A DNA stretch of 64,000 bases from Bactrocera neohumeralis (taxonomy: Eukaryota > Arthropoda > Insecta > Diptera > Tephritidae), in the NCBI RefSeq assembly GCF_024586455.1, contig NC_065920.1, positions 10,440,144-10,504,143 of the forward strand, written 5' to 3'. The translations under genes were made by a program, and so were the position numbers. The notes under the pieces were generated by a model. That model was not told the origin of the DNA, searched no databases, and was given only the letters and a program-made list of their open reading frames with translations. Positions 1-11,647 of the stretch are shown in pieces. Each line of letters opens with the position of its first letter. Within the stretch, counting starts at the first letter, position 1.

Positions 1-708
1 TGAAACGTCAATGACTTGCGACCGAAATGTATGTTTGCCCAAGGCTTCAAAGCCTCCAGAACACTTTCCCGATATTATGTCGCATTTACTTTGACGCCAG
101 GCTCGATGAAAACAATTGGAGAGCGCCCATCTGCGGTGACAGCGGCCCAAACCATTATTGTGGTGGTGTGTGGCCTCCTGGTGGCCAAGCGATGCCTTAG
201 ATTCTCGTATGAACGGTCGGTCAAGTAAACCCTATCGGTTTGAGAGTTTACGTTTGCTCAATTGGAAAAATTTTTCGTCAGAAAACACTTGTTCGGAATT
301 GACTGCTTCGCTTGGCCGAAAGCCAAGCTTCGCTCTCTCAAGTTTTACTTGTTGCTGTTTCAGTCCCTGGGCCTTTTGGAACTTGTAAGGCTTGACCTTG
401 AGCTCATTTTTCAATATGCGTCGGATACTGCGGTCGGATATTTTCAGTTCTTTAGCCATTTGATTGGCACTTCGTCGTGGATTTCGCTCAAGTCGCTTCT
501 TCACTTTCCGAACCATCTCACGTGACGTCGCAGTCTTTTGATGACCACCTCCATGGCGTTTTGCGATACTACTAGTATCATTGTAACGAGTGATGGTGCG
601 ATAAACAAAAACTTTATTCACATTAAGGTGTTTGAGCTCACGAACAATTGCTGGCTGCGATTTTCCAGCTAAATATAAAGCAATCACACTATTACGTTTG
701 AATTCCAT
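1..708 (-). pseudogene. Tc1-like transposase relic, copy 1 (runs off the left edge)
   Basis: Decayed DNA transposase of the Tc1/mariner superfamily. An open stretch of 158 codons (708 down to 232) holds two helix-turn-helix DNA-binding parts (about residues 1-50 and 60-105), then a basic linker and the first DDE motif (VFSDEK). Just after that the frame breaks near position 232. The rest of the catalytic domain continues in other frames down to base 1, for example the stretch matching the glycine/valine-rich part before the second Asp. Copy 2 at 55880-56637 is a close relative and shows that copy 1 lacks a few residues before VFSDEK. The start at 708 is the first ATG of the open stretch. I did not find the terminal inverted repeat. 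The element is not functional as it stands. Confidence 0.85.
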
Positions 709-2649
709 CGCTGATCACTTTTTTTGCGTTCACTTTTGGCAAAACGCTTTTGTACACTTGTGAACAATACTCCGAACTGTCATTCAGCAAATTTATAAAC
801 AGCTGATTCCAGTGCGACAGCTGCGCGAACGGTGTGGAGGTGGTTACACTTCGAGTGCCGGACCCTGTAGATTCTTTTTCGTAGACTGTTATAAATGGTT
901 TACTCTCTCTAATCTACAGAAAGTACCCATTTCCCGGATACAGATACATATGGATTTTAGTACTAAAATATTTTTACCTCCTTTATTTTTGAGCTCATTT
1001 CGAGTGATTTAGATATATTTAGAGTTCCAAATGTAAACGCACAAAGAAAGTGTGGTGTAAATCCAATTAAAGGAGGAAACTAGTTCATAAAAGCGCTGTA
1101 ACAACTTCTTAAATTTTCTTTTTTTTGAAAACTTCTGATTGCTAGTTTCTGTCAGATGAAACATTGCCAGGGAGGGAGCAGTTCCATTTAATAAAAAATC
1201 TCTACTAAAAATATCTCAACTCAAATCTACGTTATATGCAGTCAAGTCCATATCCATTTTCTTACTACTTTTACAAATTTAAGTGCTAATTTACCAATTT
1301 TCTTTAGATAAGAAGTATATAATTCTGCAAAGTAATACCAAGATAACTCCTTTGTGTGAGAAAAAAACCTGCCAACAAAAACTGTCGACAAAAAGCTCAT
1401 TGACAAACTTTCGCTATTATCATTACTTAAATCGATTGCCATCATTAGGCAAATGATTTTCATTGTGCTGTCAGTGCCGACTACACTACACTGACCTCGA
1501 AAAGTAATACATAACAGTAACTCAAAGTAGAATGGCAAAAGTTTGCTGGAAGTATTTAAAGTCGAATTCAATGTAATGCCACGCATAATTACACTCACGT
1601 TCTAATTAGTTTTGCGGGCATTCAGCAACGAACAGCGCAAAGCCCTACGCATGACAGTGGGCTCAGTGAAGGGAGAGTAGCACAGAAGCCTTGTAAAGTC
1701 AAATGCAAAGACTCCCAAGAAATAAACAAGCGCATGCAGACAAAAACACATATAACTCAAGTACACACACATACGCACACATAAACATTGGGGGAAAAGT
1801 GTGCGAAAGAAAAGCGAAACTTCACCAAAGTGCAATTAAATAAGCGACAGCGCAGCCGCGGCCGAGGCCGGCGGTGTTGTTGGCGGCTCATTAGCGCGTA
1901 AAAATGCCTTGAAAATGTACAAATTAAGCCTGCTAACAACAGTGACGGCCGACAGCACAAATAAAAATATGTAAAATGTAAGAATGGTGGGAGGTGGTGG
2001 GTGGTAGGTGCGGCGATGCGCGTGAGAACAAAAGTGAAGTTGATAAGCAGCAAACAACAGATGAAAGTAGAAACATCAAATACAAAGGAAGCGCGTTGCT
2101 TTTCTTGTTTTTGCTGGTTTTGTTCTCCTGTATATAAAGAGGAATACCTATAGCGAAGAGACAGGCAAATAGGGACGCGCAAATTAGGCGCCTGACTGAC
2201 TTTCTTCACAAGGTGCTTCGCTGCAAGGACAATGAAAAGAAAAGCGCCCACAAAGGTTTATGATAAAGAGCTTTAATATTATTTGTGTGTGCTAAATATG
2301 CAAAAGACTTTGTTTTCTTTTTCATATAAGCCTGTATTTGCTTGCCCATAACCCATATTCTACGTGTCACGCCATGCTCCGGAAGTGTCAACAGCAACTT
2401 CGCTTCAACACTTTCTCTTTGTTATGTTTTCATCATTTTTCTAGCCGTTCCACCTTTATACACCTTTAGGACCATGACCAAGGAGGACTTGCAACACAGT
2501 ACGCCTACGTACTAAGCCCTGAACTCCGTCGTTATTGCTTGTATTCGGCCCACGGAACTGCAGTTAGACATTACATCGTGGGACCAAGCTTAGCCATTTG
2601 GCTCTTCAGTCACGCATTTTCGCCCTAATTCCGATTAATCCTTCTGTTT
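709..2649. other. no gene seen; AT-rich intergenic DNA
   Basis: I see no coding region here with family resemblance or codon structure. The open frames are short and lie opposite each other on both strands. Short A-runs and CA-rich patches (about 1745-1790) occur. The first 100-200 bases may still belong to the Tc1-like element to the left. Confidence 0.5.
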
Positions 2650-3600
2650 TCGCAGCGCTGCTACTCTTTCCTCCTTAACTCTTGCATAGCTGTAGCAGCA
2701 CACGCTCTCACTCTGTCCCAGGCCACGTTCGATTCATATATTCTCCAGCGTCACTCGATCGTTTATCACATTATCGATTTCTAGTTTCTCTTTTTCATAC
2801 TTTTGGGCAGGAAGAGAAGATATGCAATGTATTTTCTGCTGCTGCAGAAGGAGCAATTTGTTCCATCATCGTGTCCATATTTGTATAGATATTCTCTAAA
2901 ACAACCATGTCCCCTTAAAAACTGCGTAAGATAAAAATCAGTTTTTCCCCGTGTTTCCGTTCTACCCATGCTTGTATGGTTCTAAAAAGTCTGTGCGTTC
3001 ATCTCCTCGTCGTTGCTTCGTCCCATCGTTTCTGCCATTCGTTTAGGCTCCTTTGCCTTTCCTACTTCTTCTCTTCATTTGTTAGGCGAGTGTCAGTGAT
3101 TTTCGTTTTATCGAATACTCACTTAATTTTCATAGCCATTATTATGTCTGGTGGCATGAGGCCTGAGATGACTCCAGCCGCCTGATGTGATATAGTTCGA
3201 CAGCCACATGCAACCCAGATTGCGTTTATTCTGATTATTGTTTTCGCCTTTTCTGCGTAGGTTTTCTGCTGCAACGCTGTCCCCATATAGGTGCAGCTTA
3301 CATATGTAAGTATGTACTGACTTACTTTGGACAAAAGGCCTAATCTACTCTGGTTCACCAATGTATGTCATTATCTTCGTTAGCCCCGCCGTCACCCTTG
3401 ACGCTTTTTCAAAAGTTCTGTCTAGATGCGTCTTGTAAATTAAATTAACCTTGAGTCTATCAGCACTCCTAGATATCTCAATGATTGCTGACCTCATTAT
3501 TGAGAGACCGAATATTTGTTTCCTCTTGGTTAGTCCTAGCAGATTGGCATGGTTCTCTATAAACTTAGTCCTAGTTAAGTCACATGATGTCGGTGGTCAT
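2650..3600 (-). pseudogene. R1-like non-LTR retrotransposon, 3' part of the reverse transcriptase ORF (relic)
   Basis: Minus-strand remains of a LINE ORF2 C-terminus. From 3600 downward the frames read, in pieces, a stretch with EKASRVTAGLTKIM (the thumb region after the RT core) and then CRTISHQAAGVISGLMPPD, the segment typical of R1/LOA-type LINEs. Next comes DFYLTQFLRGHGCFREYLY with a following Cys-His cluster (GHDDGTNCSFC), the zinc-knuckle end of such elements. At least two frame breaks and one stop separate the pieces. A related fragment lies at 62122-63126. The element has no RT core here and is dead. Confidence 0.75.
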
Positions 3601-3689
3601 TTGCCTATAACTACTTAAGACAATTCAGTCAACTAGAGTTATTCTTAATTCAATGAATAACTTCAGCTCTGTAGGGTGTGTAACTTCGG

Positions 3690-3870
3690 GCTGTTGGAAT
3701 CACACGGTAGTTTTTTTTAGGACAAACAGCAAAAGGGTAGCAAAAAAAGAGATATTTGTGTTTTCTTCGGCGGCTGATTTGACAGCTCTCTCTCTAAGAA
3801 ACTGTATACCTCTAAAGCAAAACAACCAATATATACATAATTGTGGTATACCGAATGTATACTGTTTATT
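3690..3870. repeat. 3' flank of gene A, duplicated at 10620-10790
   Basis: This stretch aligns by eye with 10620-10790. Shared blocks include GGCTG(A/G)TTTG(A/G)CAGCT and CTAAAGCAAAA. It lies downstream of the nrf-6-like gene A, and its partner lies downstream of gene B. It marks the duplicated block as extending beyond the transcription unit on the 3' side. Confidence 0.6.
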
Positions 3871-4018
3871 GTAAGACGGTAAAACAAGTGTAAAGTTACA
3901 CGTTTGTTATAAATTATCTTAAATAAATTGTTATACAGATATAAAGTACATCATTACATAGGTTTCGCTTGAAAAAAAGGCTTCCACTGGTAAAATAAAA
4001 GCCGCTGCATGCTTAGAT

Positions 4019-4024
4019 TTTATT
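4019..4024 (-). terminator. poly(A) signal AATAAA of gene A
   Basis: The minus strand reads AATAAA about 30 bases after the TAA stop (4054-4056) of gene A. It is the only canonical hexamer I see close to the stop. The short 3' UTR this implies is normal for insect genes. Confidence 0.5.
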
Positions 4025-4053
4025 CCACCAAACTCTACAGTACTAAACTGCGT

Positions 4054-7000
4054 TTAGTTCGTCTTGGGTTTGGTGGGCTGAACCAACATTTTCGAAATAT
4101 TCTTATAGGGTACTTCGAAAAATAATGAAAAAATGGTGGAGAAGAAGAACAGTATGGTGCAAATGCTAATATAATCGATTGCCTAAAGAGAAAAAAAAAT
4201 AATAATAATAGTTTATATAAATAAAATGAAAATAATCCGACACATAAACAATAAAATTAGTACCAAGAACTTTAACTCACTAAATTATATGGACTGCTAT
4301 AGCGACCAATATTATTCAGGCTTGCCAACAGCCCCATTGGTACTGGATGTAGTAGGAACATGGCATATGTGATTTGATTGAATTTCTTGAAGAGTGGATT
4401 CTCCAATAAGCCAAAGAACCACTTCACACTGCCCGCCGCATTTGCGAATATCAGAAGACAAACACTCGACGAAAATAACACACGTTGAATGATCAACATT
4501 GCCACATAGAAAACAACTGAGTAACCTTCCGAGATTTTGGCAAAATTAATAGTAAAGAAGCAAATGATCGCCAAACAGCCGAGATACTCTTGCAGAGATT
4601 GATTTTGAAAGAAATTCGTATACAGTTGCTTTTGTTGGTTTTGTACGAAAAACCAGCCAGCTACGCCGCCAATTACGTAGGCCAACACGCGCGACCACGA
4701 GTTCATATAAAGCTCCGTGAATAGTGCCACTGTGGTCTCAAAGGAATACTTGTAATTCATAGTGATGCCGATATAGGAGGTGTAGATCAAGTTTGCTACT
4801 ACAGTGGCGAGGGTGAGCGCTTTGCCCGCTTTTGGGTGTCTGCAAAAGAGATGCTCAAACAAATATATTAATGTGTCTTGCGCGTATTCACTCACTTCAC
4901 ATAGATGAAAAGCAGTATTGTACTGAAGATGTAAAATTGCATATCACACGCGGATGACCACGTCCAAAACAAGCACAAATCGTCGTGTTTGAAGAAATTT
5001 TGTATGAAGAGCGCACTGCGCCACCAATACTGCTCACAGTTCGCGTATAATTTGTGGCTAAAGTGGAAAACCGATATATCATCCATGAGAAGCCAGCCAG
5101 CATCGGCCAAACAAATACTTATGAAGTACAAAGGACCCAATCTGTTTGAAGTAGAGAGAGAAAATTGAAAAAAAAAAAACAAATAAATGTGAAGGGAACA
5201 CCTTTGTAACTATATCTTACCAGCTTTCGGTACTTACCGAATCAAACGATGCAATATGTGCGTAAATAACGTTTTCGCATTCTTCATGAATCCACCTTTT
5301 CGCATGGTTTTTATAGTTTTGATGTTTCGGAAAAAGTGGTATGTTTGCAGGAAGCCACTGAAAAAAATTATACAATTTTTCATATTGCATTGAAAAGTCG
5401 GAATAAGGTACTTAGTACTTTCTTGGAATATAAAAGAAGTCTATCCAAATTCTTGAGCCAACCAAAATTTATATAAGAAATCTTAATATCCAATCAATTA
5501 AATCCAAGACCTCTCATAAAAAATTTAAGTACAATCTAGTCTCTTTCACGATGTCTTTGCGCTTACCTCATTGTAAAAAACAGATCCACGAAAATATCGA
5601 AATTTCCCACATCACTGGTTAATTTGTAATGCACGGATTTATTACTTGACGCCAGGTAACTGCAACACAGTAGATGAAATAATACTACGACCATAGCGCC
5701 ATAAAAACGTAAACCATTAACCGCCGGAAAAGCCTCTGTACCAACAGACGCAGCAGATGGATCCTTAGGGAAAAGCAATTCCCAGTTGTTCTGCACATCA
5801 AAACAGACAATATATTTATTATAAAACGATTGAATACTTGTTTTTCTCGTCGAATTTAAATGCTCGTTCGTTGTCTTCGTGCCATTTGCAACCACCGCAA
5901 CCGTTTCGCTATTCGCTATATTCGTACGTTGCCAGAAGGCTAGAAATGTCAGCAGCAGAGTCAGTAACCAGCAGCCGATAAAAATCAGCAACGAAGGTCT
6001 TGAATAGAAGCCAGCGCGTAATTTCAAATCCTTTACGCCTTCAACACGCATGCGCATATCATAAACATCATTCGACACAAATAGATCATCCTCCACATAG
6101 GCGGCCATCAGTTCAGCGATCTCGGCTACTGAACAAGCACTTGGCAAGCAAAGACCGATACTTATGCGCGGTTCGTAGAAGATATATAATGGATCCATTT
6201 GCCATGTAGAATTGTGCCACAAATAGACGACACGGTAGTCCGTAGGAAATGGCGCCGTATCTGTCAATAATTTCGGATTCATTTTGTGTTGTATATGTGT
6301 GGATAGTTGGAGATTGCCGGGTGTTTTAACGGCATTACATGTGTCACGACTGCCCAACCACATGCCGTTGCCCAGTATGAATCCAGGCTCTTTAAATCCA
6401 GATGAATCATACACTTTGTAAATAAAGAGAAATGTAGAAGAGTGGAAGAGTTAGTGAGTTAACAAATATTATAAAATTAGGTTCATATTTATACGAGAGG
6501 TTATGTTTCGGTTGAAGAATTTATTTTTAGGATTTGTCGACCAATTGATGACTGCAAAACTAAAGTCCTTTCCTTAACAACCAATCAGCTTTGCAGCTGC
6601 CTACAGGTTTTGTCCGGAAAGTAACAGAACTGAATCGATTTAAAACAATTTATTGAACCAATCGTCACTATTCTTAAAAAACTTTCAATATAGGCTCCTT
6701 CTGTCGATGCAGCGCTGCCAGCGCGCTTTTCAAGCATTGAAGGCGCAACGGAAAGCATTTTCCGGAATAGAATGTAGAGCCGAGGAAAAAAGTCCGGCGG
6801 GGTGTTTGTTGGTATATCTGGGCTGTAGGGTGGATGCGGTAGCGTTGGGATGCTGGCCTGAGTTAGGTAGCTGTTCACAAGAATCTTTTCTATCCCTTTC
6901 AACACATAAAAACTGTAAAAGGGTGTTTATAGAACAGATCCTTTACATAGGGGTTGTACCAAAGTGGTGAAAAAGTTTTGTTACTTCTCGTGACCTTGTT

Positions 7001-7735
7001 TCTAACTTATTATTGGTAAACAATTTGATTTGATTACCAATATAAGGCTATTATTTGACTGGTTAGAGACACATTCCCCAAGGAAAATATTCAATTCTGA
7101 ATTATAGTTTTAATGGAAGAATAAATGAAAATATATGTATTTCTTGGTGGTAAGAATCTCCTTAATCCGCCATAATATTAAAAATTTCATGGGTCAAATA
7201 TTTATTTCTCTTATTTTCGTTCCTATCATCCTACATAAGCCCTTCTCCATAACCAATTTCTGATTTCAAGGATAGGAAGATGAAGCTCCACAAGCATATT
7301 TTGTTGGGTAATAACTCTTAGAAAACCTCTTAATATCACTTTTTTCCTACGATCCTATATATGGTTTCGTTGAGCGAATATTTTGGGTTGGGATAGACCC
7401 ATGCTATAAAATTCAAGAATGGTGAAAGAAGGCACTAAGAAATTTAAAAAAATATATATCATCTGTATTTTTTTTTTCTTCTTCTTTTACGAGCACTTAC
7501 TCTTCATAGCCCAAGGCTGTTGCATTAGCATAGCCTTTTGTACTTCCTGCAGTTGTGTATAACAGTTGTGGCTCACCATATCCGGTCGACTGATCACTGT
7601 TAGGCCGAAAAGTATTGACGTACGCTGCATGATTTGATATGTGTCACTGTTAGGACTCACTTTTTTTGATGTGCTAACTACGCAACAAAGCAGTGTGAAT
7701 AACAGCAGCACTTGATAAAGCTTCACCTTAAACAT
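4054..7735 (-). CDS. NRF-6-like membrane acyltransferase, tandem copy A (six exons, 711 aa)
   Basis: Multipass membrane protein with an N-terminal NRF domain and a C-terminal acyltransferase-3 domain. The founding worm gene nrf-6 acts in lipid or drug transport; the fly substrate is unknown. Exons, minus strand: 7735-7501, 6413-5567, 5357-5238, 5141-4896, 4839-4281, 4182-4054. All introns are GT-AG and phases agree to a TAA stop. Residues 1-22 form a signal peptide (LYQVLLLFTLLCCVV). NRF-domain cysteines are C58, C104, C167 and C172 (GLCLPSAC). The first membrane helix is about residues 219-239. The acyltransferase domain starts near 306 (FPAVNGLRFYGA), with the conserved His at 325 (LFHLL), followed by YWWRSALFIQN and CDMQFYIFS in exon 4. 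Length and domain order are normal. Copy B has the same structure. No broken codon was seen, so I take it as functional. Confidence 0.92.
6600..7000 (-). mobile_element. internally deleted mariner in intron 1 of gene A
   Basis: A short mariner derivative of about 400 bp. The left end reads ACAGGTTTTGTCCGGAAAGT (from 6602). The right end, read on the other strand from about 6999, is ACAAGGTCACGAGAAGTAAC; the two ends resemble each other. Between them only the C-terminal transposase part remains on the minus strand: PHPPYSPD (third catalytic Asp), RWQRCID, a frame break, then EGAYIES. The DNA-binding and first catalytic parts are gone. The matching intron of gene B lacks it, so it probably arrived after the gene duplication. 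Confidence 0.7.
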
Positions 7736-8430
7736 GTTGACTATTTTATATTTTCTTAATTTAGTTTTATTAATTCAAAAGTGTTCGTTATTCGATTATG
7801 TTATCTTATGACTTGCTGAAAAGTCTTATTTTTTTCTTTTGACAATAACAATATATTTCTTTCTTCTTGTTTTTTAAAATTTTATATTCGCTGTCAATTT
7901 CCACACACCTGTCGAAGTCACTTGAATGCTGCCGATTCAATTTGAAGGGAAAAGTAGCTTTTTTTATTTCAGTTGTTCTTACATATTAATTTTTTAAAAA
8001 TTTTGCTTCAAATACATACATTTTTTTAAATAAGTGTCAATATGTTTTTACAGTTTCACTTTAAAGCCCCTTGTAAGTGTTATCTACCGCTTAGTATCCT
8101 TAACATCCTTTAAACTCACTCTTACTTAGGAATTTGATGTCTTCCGTTTTCGTTTCTATTTCGGTTCCCGCTTAAAACGTTTTACGCGAACTGTCAATGA
8201 AAATTCTAATGTGCTCATATTTATAAAATTAAAATGCAATAAATTACCTCTTAGCACATATGAATTAATTATGCGCGGCATAGTTAACTCAAACAATTCA
8301 CAAATTTTACATTGTTTTTATTTGCTCAGCGTCTGTGCTACGCATGCGGCACACTACCGGGTTCTTAGTTTACTTTTGTAAACAAATACTCATATACGGA
8401 ACGTCTTTTCAGAATACCAGTGACTAATGT
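7736..8430 (-). promoter_or_regulatory. 5' flank / promoter region of gene A, duplicated upstream of gene B
   Basis: Upstream of the ATG at 7735 the sequence can be followed in parallel with 16922-17680 upstream of gene B. Shared blocks include TGTTGACTATTTTAT next to the start, CGTTTTCGTTTCTATTTC, TTAATTATGCGCG followed by AGTTAACTCAAAC, and GCATGCGGCAC(A/G)CTACCGGG. Similarity fades near 8430. The conserved blocks are candidates for the core promoter and 5' UTR. I cannot place a TATA box or transcription start with confidence. Confidence 0.55.
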
Positions 8431-8899
8431 TTGATGTAGATAGAACTTTCCTCGCTTTGCTTGGCAATAAATACTTTGTCATCAAAGCGAAGCGCTAAAA
8501 CAGGGTGTGTCTAAAAGGAGGCTTTGCTTGCCGTGTTTCTCTCTGATATTTAATATTTCGTGTTTTGTTATTATCATACTTTTTCATTATATTGCTTTTT
8601 AATTTTAACAGTTTAAACTTAAACTAAAACTAAAAGACCAACAAGAACGATGTAATGTAAAATGAAATAAAAATCAAATTTGGTGAAATTGGATTCTGCT
8701 TCTTTTTGTCAGCCGATAATTTCATGGCATTTGTGATTTGAATAAAATGTCGACCAAACGGCCACCACAGCTCCGTTTGCATATATCCACCCGTTTACGC
8801 TAACTTTCTATAACCCTTTGCAAAATTTCGGCGGGAATTTATGGTGCGCTGAATATTGTCTTCGCGCATAAAACTTTGATTTAATATACTCCCAGAGAA
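8431..8899. other. spacer, no feature seen
   Basis: AT-rich sequence between the end of the duplicated 5' flank and a transposase relic. I see no coding signal. Confidence 0.4.
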
Positions 8900-9240
8900 A
8901 ACTTCTCAAAATTGCCGATTCGCCTAACTTGTGTCCATGTTTGAACGTGAAACAGGAGGCGGCGCACCTTCTTGTTGGAATTAGAAATCGTCCGCGTCGA
9001 TTTTATCAGATTGCGGCGAGAAAAGTTTATCAACATCGTGTTATAATACTCGCTATTGATGGTAACGGCATTTCCTGCTTCATTTCGAAAGAAATAAGAC
9101 CCGAAGTTGCGGCCTTGCCACAATCCGCTTCAAACGGCCAATTTTTGCGGATGCACCATACGAGGGTTTCACTCACCCCAATAGCGATAATTTTATTTGT
9201 TGACGGAGCCATGATGCCACAAGTGGGCTTCATGTGAGAA
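8900..9240 (-). pseudogene. DDE transposase relic of the FQQDGA/WPPRS type (Tc1/mariner superfamily), central part
   Basis: The minus strand gives, across frame breaks, a VNKxNYRYWGE stretch, a TVWC-like part, and then FGSYFFRNEAGNAVTINSEY. This is the central catalytic region of an insect transposase often annotated as Tc3-like. Two other fragments of the same family lie at 13150-13860 and 20840-21260. The second and third catalytic motifs are not present here. It is a short dead fragment. Confidence 0.65.
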
Positions 9241-9469
9241 GGCCATGTTTAACATATGGTCAATGTTATTTAATTGAAATAAAAAAATATCGTAGCTAAT
9301 AGAAATATGAGAGTTGCTAAAAAGTTATTTCCCTTTACTTTTCTTTGCCTCGAAACCGTTTTATGAAAACGAACTTACATGGAAACATACATCGAACGTT
9401 TCTATCAAAGTAACAGTCAATGCGAAGCGAAATTTGTATGTGAATCAAGCATAAATATGTCCTATTAAC

Positions 9470-9690
9470 CCTTTTGTTCCTATTTTCATACCCTGAACAG
9501 TGTATATTAAGTTTGCCACAAAGTAACAGTAAATCGTCGGACACTCTATAAAATTTATAAATAAATGAATAGCGTCATCAGCTCAGTCGATTTAGCTTTA
9601 TTCGTCTGTATATATGCGAAACAATATATCAGTTTATGAGTTATCGATCTGAAATTTTGCACACATCTTTTTTATCTATATTCTCAAATT
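9470..9690 (+). repeat. interspersed repeat 'TATACCCTGAACAG', short 5' copy
   Basis: This begins with CATACCCTGAACAGTGTATA and goes on with AAGTTTGCCAC, CGTCGGACACTCTATAAA, a CAGCTCAGTCGATTTAG block, GTCTGTATATATGCGAA, and a block ending GAAATTTTGCACACATC. The same ordered blocks occur at 10788-11520, 42787-43878 and 48755-50190. Only the first part of the unit is left here. It has no coding capacity. Confidence 0.7.
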
Positions 9691-9963
9691 TTCTCGCCCA
9701 TATGTCGCATGTCGCATTATAGTTCTTTTTATTCCCACATTTTATTAATATTCTTGTTATGTTTTGTAATTTTTTACTATGAATATTATTTTTGTTATTA
9801 AAATTTCCTTTTTTAAAAGTTTATTCGAAATGGAAAATGTGAAGAAAATAATCGGTAAGGCCTGATATTTTTGCAAGTGATTTTAATTTCCTTCAATTAA
9901 CGAAAACATGAGGGCATTGCACGGGATCATGTTGAAGTGATACGTGTTAATATATTATTATGG

Positions 9964-10398
9964 TATATGTGACCTGGTCTACAGAAAGGGGGCTTAGATG
10001 TCAAAAAATCAATTTTCACTTTTTAGTTGATTCGGATGGAAGATGAGATGCTTTTTCACGTGATAGAATCCAAAAAGTCATAACTTGTTTGAAAGTTCCA
10101 TAAAACCTCAACGTTTGATACAACTATAAAATGAGCAAATAATGAACTACTTATGTACAACGGCAGACATAACTGTAACGTAGGGTATGTATTTGGACCA
10201 TATCAACTTACACGATGAACTATAATAATATTCCAACCAAAAACAAAACTTACTGGACGTCCTTGAAGCCTCTGGAAAGGCAAACCATTAATGAGATAAC
10301 GAGAAACTGACGAAACGAGTTGTTTATTTTTAACAGCTGTTTCCCAGAAAACTAGTTTTCGCATGTTAGCTCCCTTTTCGTAGACCAGGTCACATATA
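9964..10398. mobile_element. 435-bp element with terminal inverted repeats (non-autonomous, MITE-like)
   Basis: The left end reads TATATGTGACCTGGTCTAC, and the right end on the opposite strand reads the same 19 bases. Similarity continues inward for about 10 more bases. The interior (about 375 bp) has no transposase-like reading frame. The outer TA/TATA fits a TA target duplication as made by Tc1/mariner-type transposases, but the exact outer border is uncertain. It lies in the spacer between the two nrf-6-like genes. I do not know its parent family. Confidence 0.75.
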
Positions 10399-10619
10399 AG
10401 GAATATGACAATAAAAAATAATTAAGAAAAGGTAACGAAGATTTGTACCACCTTTTTCATCAAAGCCGTATCTCGTCAAAAGCTTTCCAAATTTTTATCC
10501 CAACTGGTCAGTGATAACCGATATATTAGTATAGTAGTTCCTTTCCTAACATCATTCCCTCAACAAAAGTTCCGCCTAACTAAATAATGATTTAGTGCTT
10601 TGTATGGATTTTTACTTGA

Positions 10620-10790
10620 TTTGTAGAGTCTTACAGTAGTTTTGTCTGGCGGAATAGCCGAAAGATATTGTTCGAAAAGTGAAATACATATGCCTTGACG
10701 GCTGGTTTGGCAGCTATCCCTCCAAGCAATTTAATGCCTTTAAAGCAAAATACCTAATATGAGTCTATGACATACCAAAATTTTTTTATA
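10620..10790. repeat. 3' flank of gene B, duplicate of 3690-3870
   Basis: This matches 3690-3870 in ordered blocks (for example TTTGGCAGCT and CTTTAAAGCAAAATACC). In copy A the block lies a few hundred bases from the stop codon. Here it is pushed about 860 bp away from the stop of gene B by the repeat at 10788-11520. Confidence 0.6.
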
Positions 10791-11520
10791 CCCTGAACAG
10801 GGTATATTAAGTTTGTCACGACGTTTTTAACACCCAGAAGGAAGCGTCGGAGACCCCATAAAGTATATACATAAATGATCAGTATGTTGAGCTGAGTCGA
10901 TTTAGTCATGTCTGTCTGTCTGCCTGTCTGTCTGTCTGTCTGTCTTTATATATACGAACTAGTCCCTCAGTTTTTAAGACATCATTTTGAAATTCTGCAA
11001 ACGTTATTATATATCGGACCACTATAACATATAGCTGTCATACAAACTGAACGATCGGAATCAAGTTCTTGTATGGAAAACTTGCACGTTTGATAAGATA
11101 TTTTCACGAAATTTGGTATAGATTATTTTCTAAGGCAACAATGTAATCTCCGAAGAAATTGTTTAGATCGGTTAACTATAGCATATAGCTGCCATACAAA
11201 TTGAATGAACATAATCAAATACTTGCATGGAAACTTCCTCATTTGGCGATATATCTTCACGAAATTTGGTATGAGTTATTGTTCATAGAAATAATGTAAT
11301 ATCGGAAGAAATTGTTCAGATCAAAGCGAACGATCGCAATCAAGGGCTTGTATGGAAAACTTTCGCATTTGACATGGATTACTGCTTAAGGTTATAAATT
11401 TTTCAGATCGGATTACTATAGCATATAGCTTCCGTATAAACTGAACACATAGTTACTAAAAGAAATGCACCTATGAAGGGTATATTAGCTTCGGTACAGC
11501 CGAATTTAACGTTTTTTCTT
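10788..11520 (+). repeat. interspersed repeat 'TATACCCTGAACAGGG', full-length-looking copy
   Basis: Non-coding repeat of about 730 bp. It starts TATACCCTGAACAGGGTATA and ends with GGGTATATTAGCTTCGGTAC followed by TTTCTTG. Inside are ordered blocks: AGAAGGAAGCGTCGGAGACC, a GTCTGTCTG microsatellite, then repeats of a unit of about 160-180 bp. That unit holds CTATAACATATAGCTGYCAT, CTTGTATGGAAAACTT and CACGAAATTTGGTATAG. The sub-repeats give it a tandem look. It inserted between gene B and its duplicated 3' flank. Other copies are at 9470, 42787 and 48755, with probable minus-strand remains at 19480-19700. Confidence 0.8.
10911..10945 (+). repeat. GTCT tetranucleotide microsatellite
   Basis: About eight TCTG units with one GCCT interruption, inside the interspersed repeat. 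Copies of the same repeat elsewhere have only two to four units, so the tract has expanded here. Confidence 0.9.
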
Positions 11521-11557
11521 GTTTTTTTATTATCTTATATATAGTTTTTTTATAGAT

Positions 11558-11563
11558 TTTATT
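11558..11563 (-). terminator. poly(A) signal AATAAA of gene B
   Basis: The minus strand reads AATAAA about 85 bases after the stop codon (11648-11650) of gene B. It lies just beyond the end of the inserted repeat. Its distance differs from that in copy A, so the two 3' ends have diverged. Confidence 0.4.
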
Positions 11564-11647
11564 TGTATAAAATGCTTCTATTGTTACAATAAATTCATTT
11601 ACAATCATAAATTTAGTTCCATCACAGTTCGCGCTAGTAAACTTTGC

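Noticed and set aside
1242..2397. several minus-strand frames of 63-164 codons near 1.2-2.4 kb
   Set aside because: They overlap one another in different frames, are rich in Cys/Phe/His as random antisense AT-rich DNA tends to be, and show no motif.
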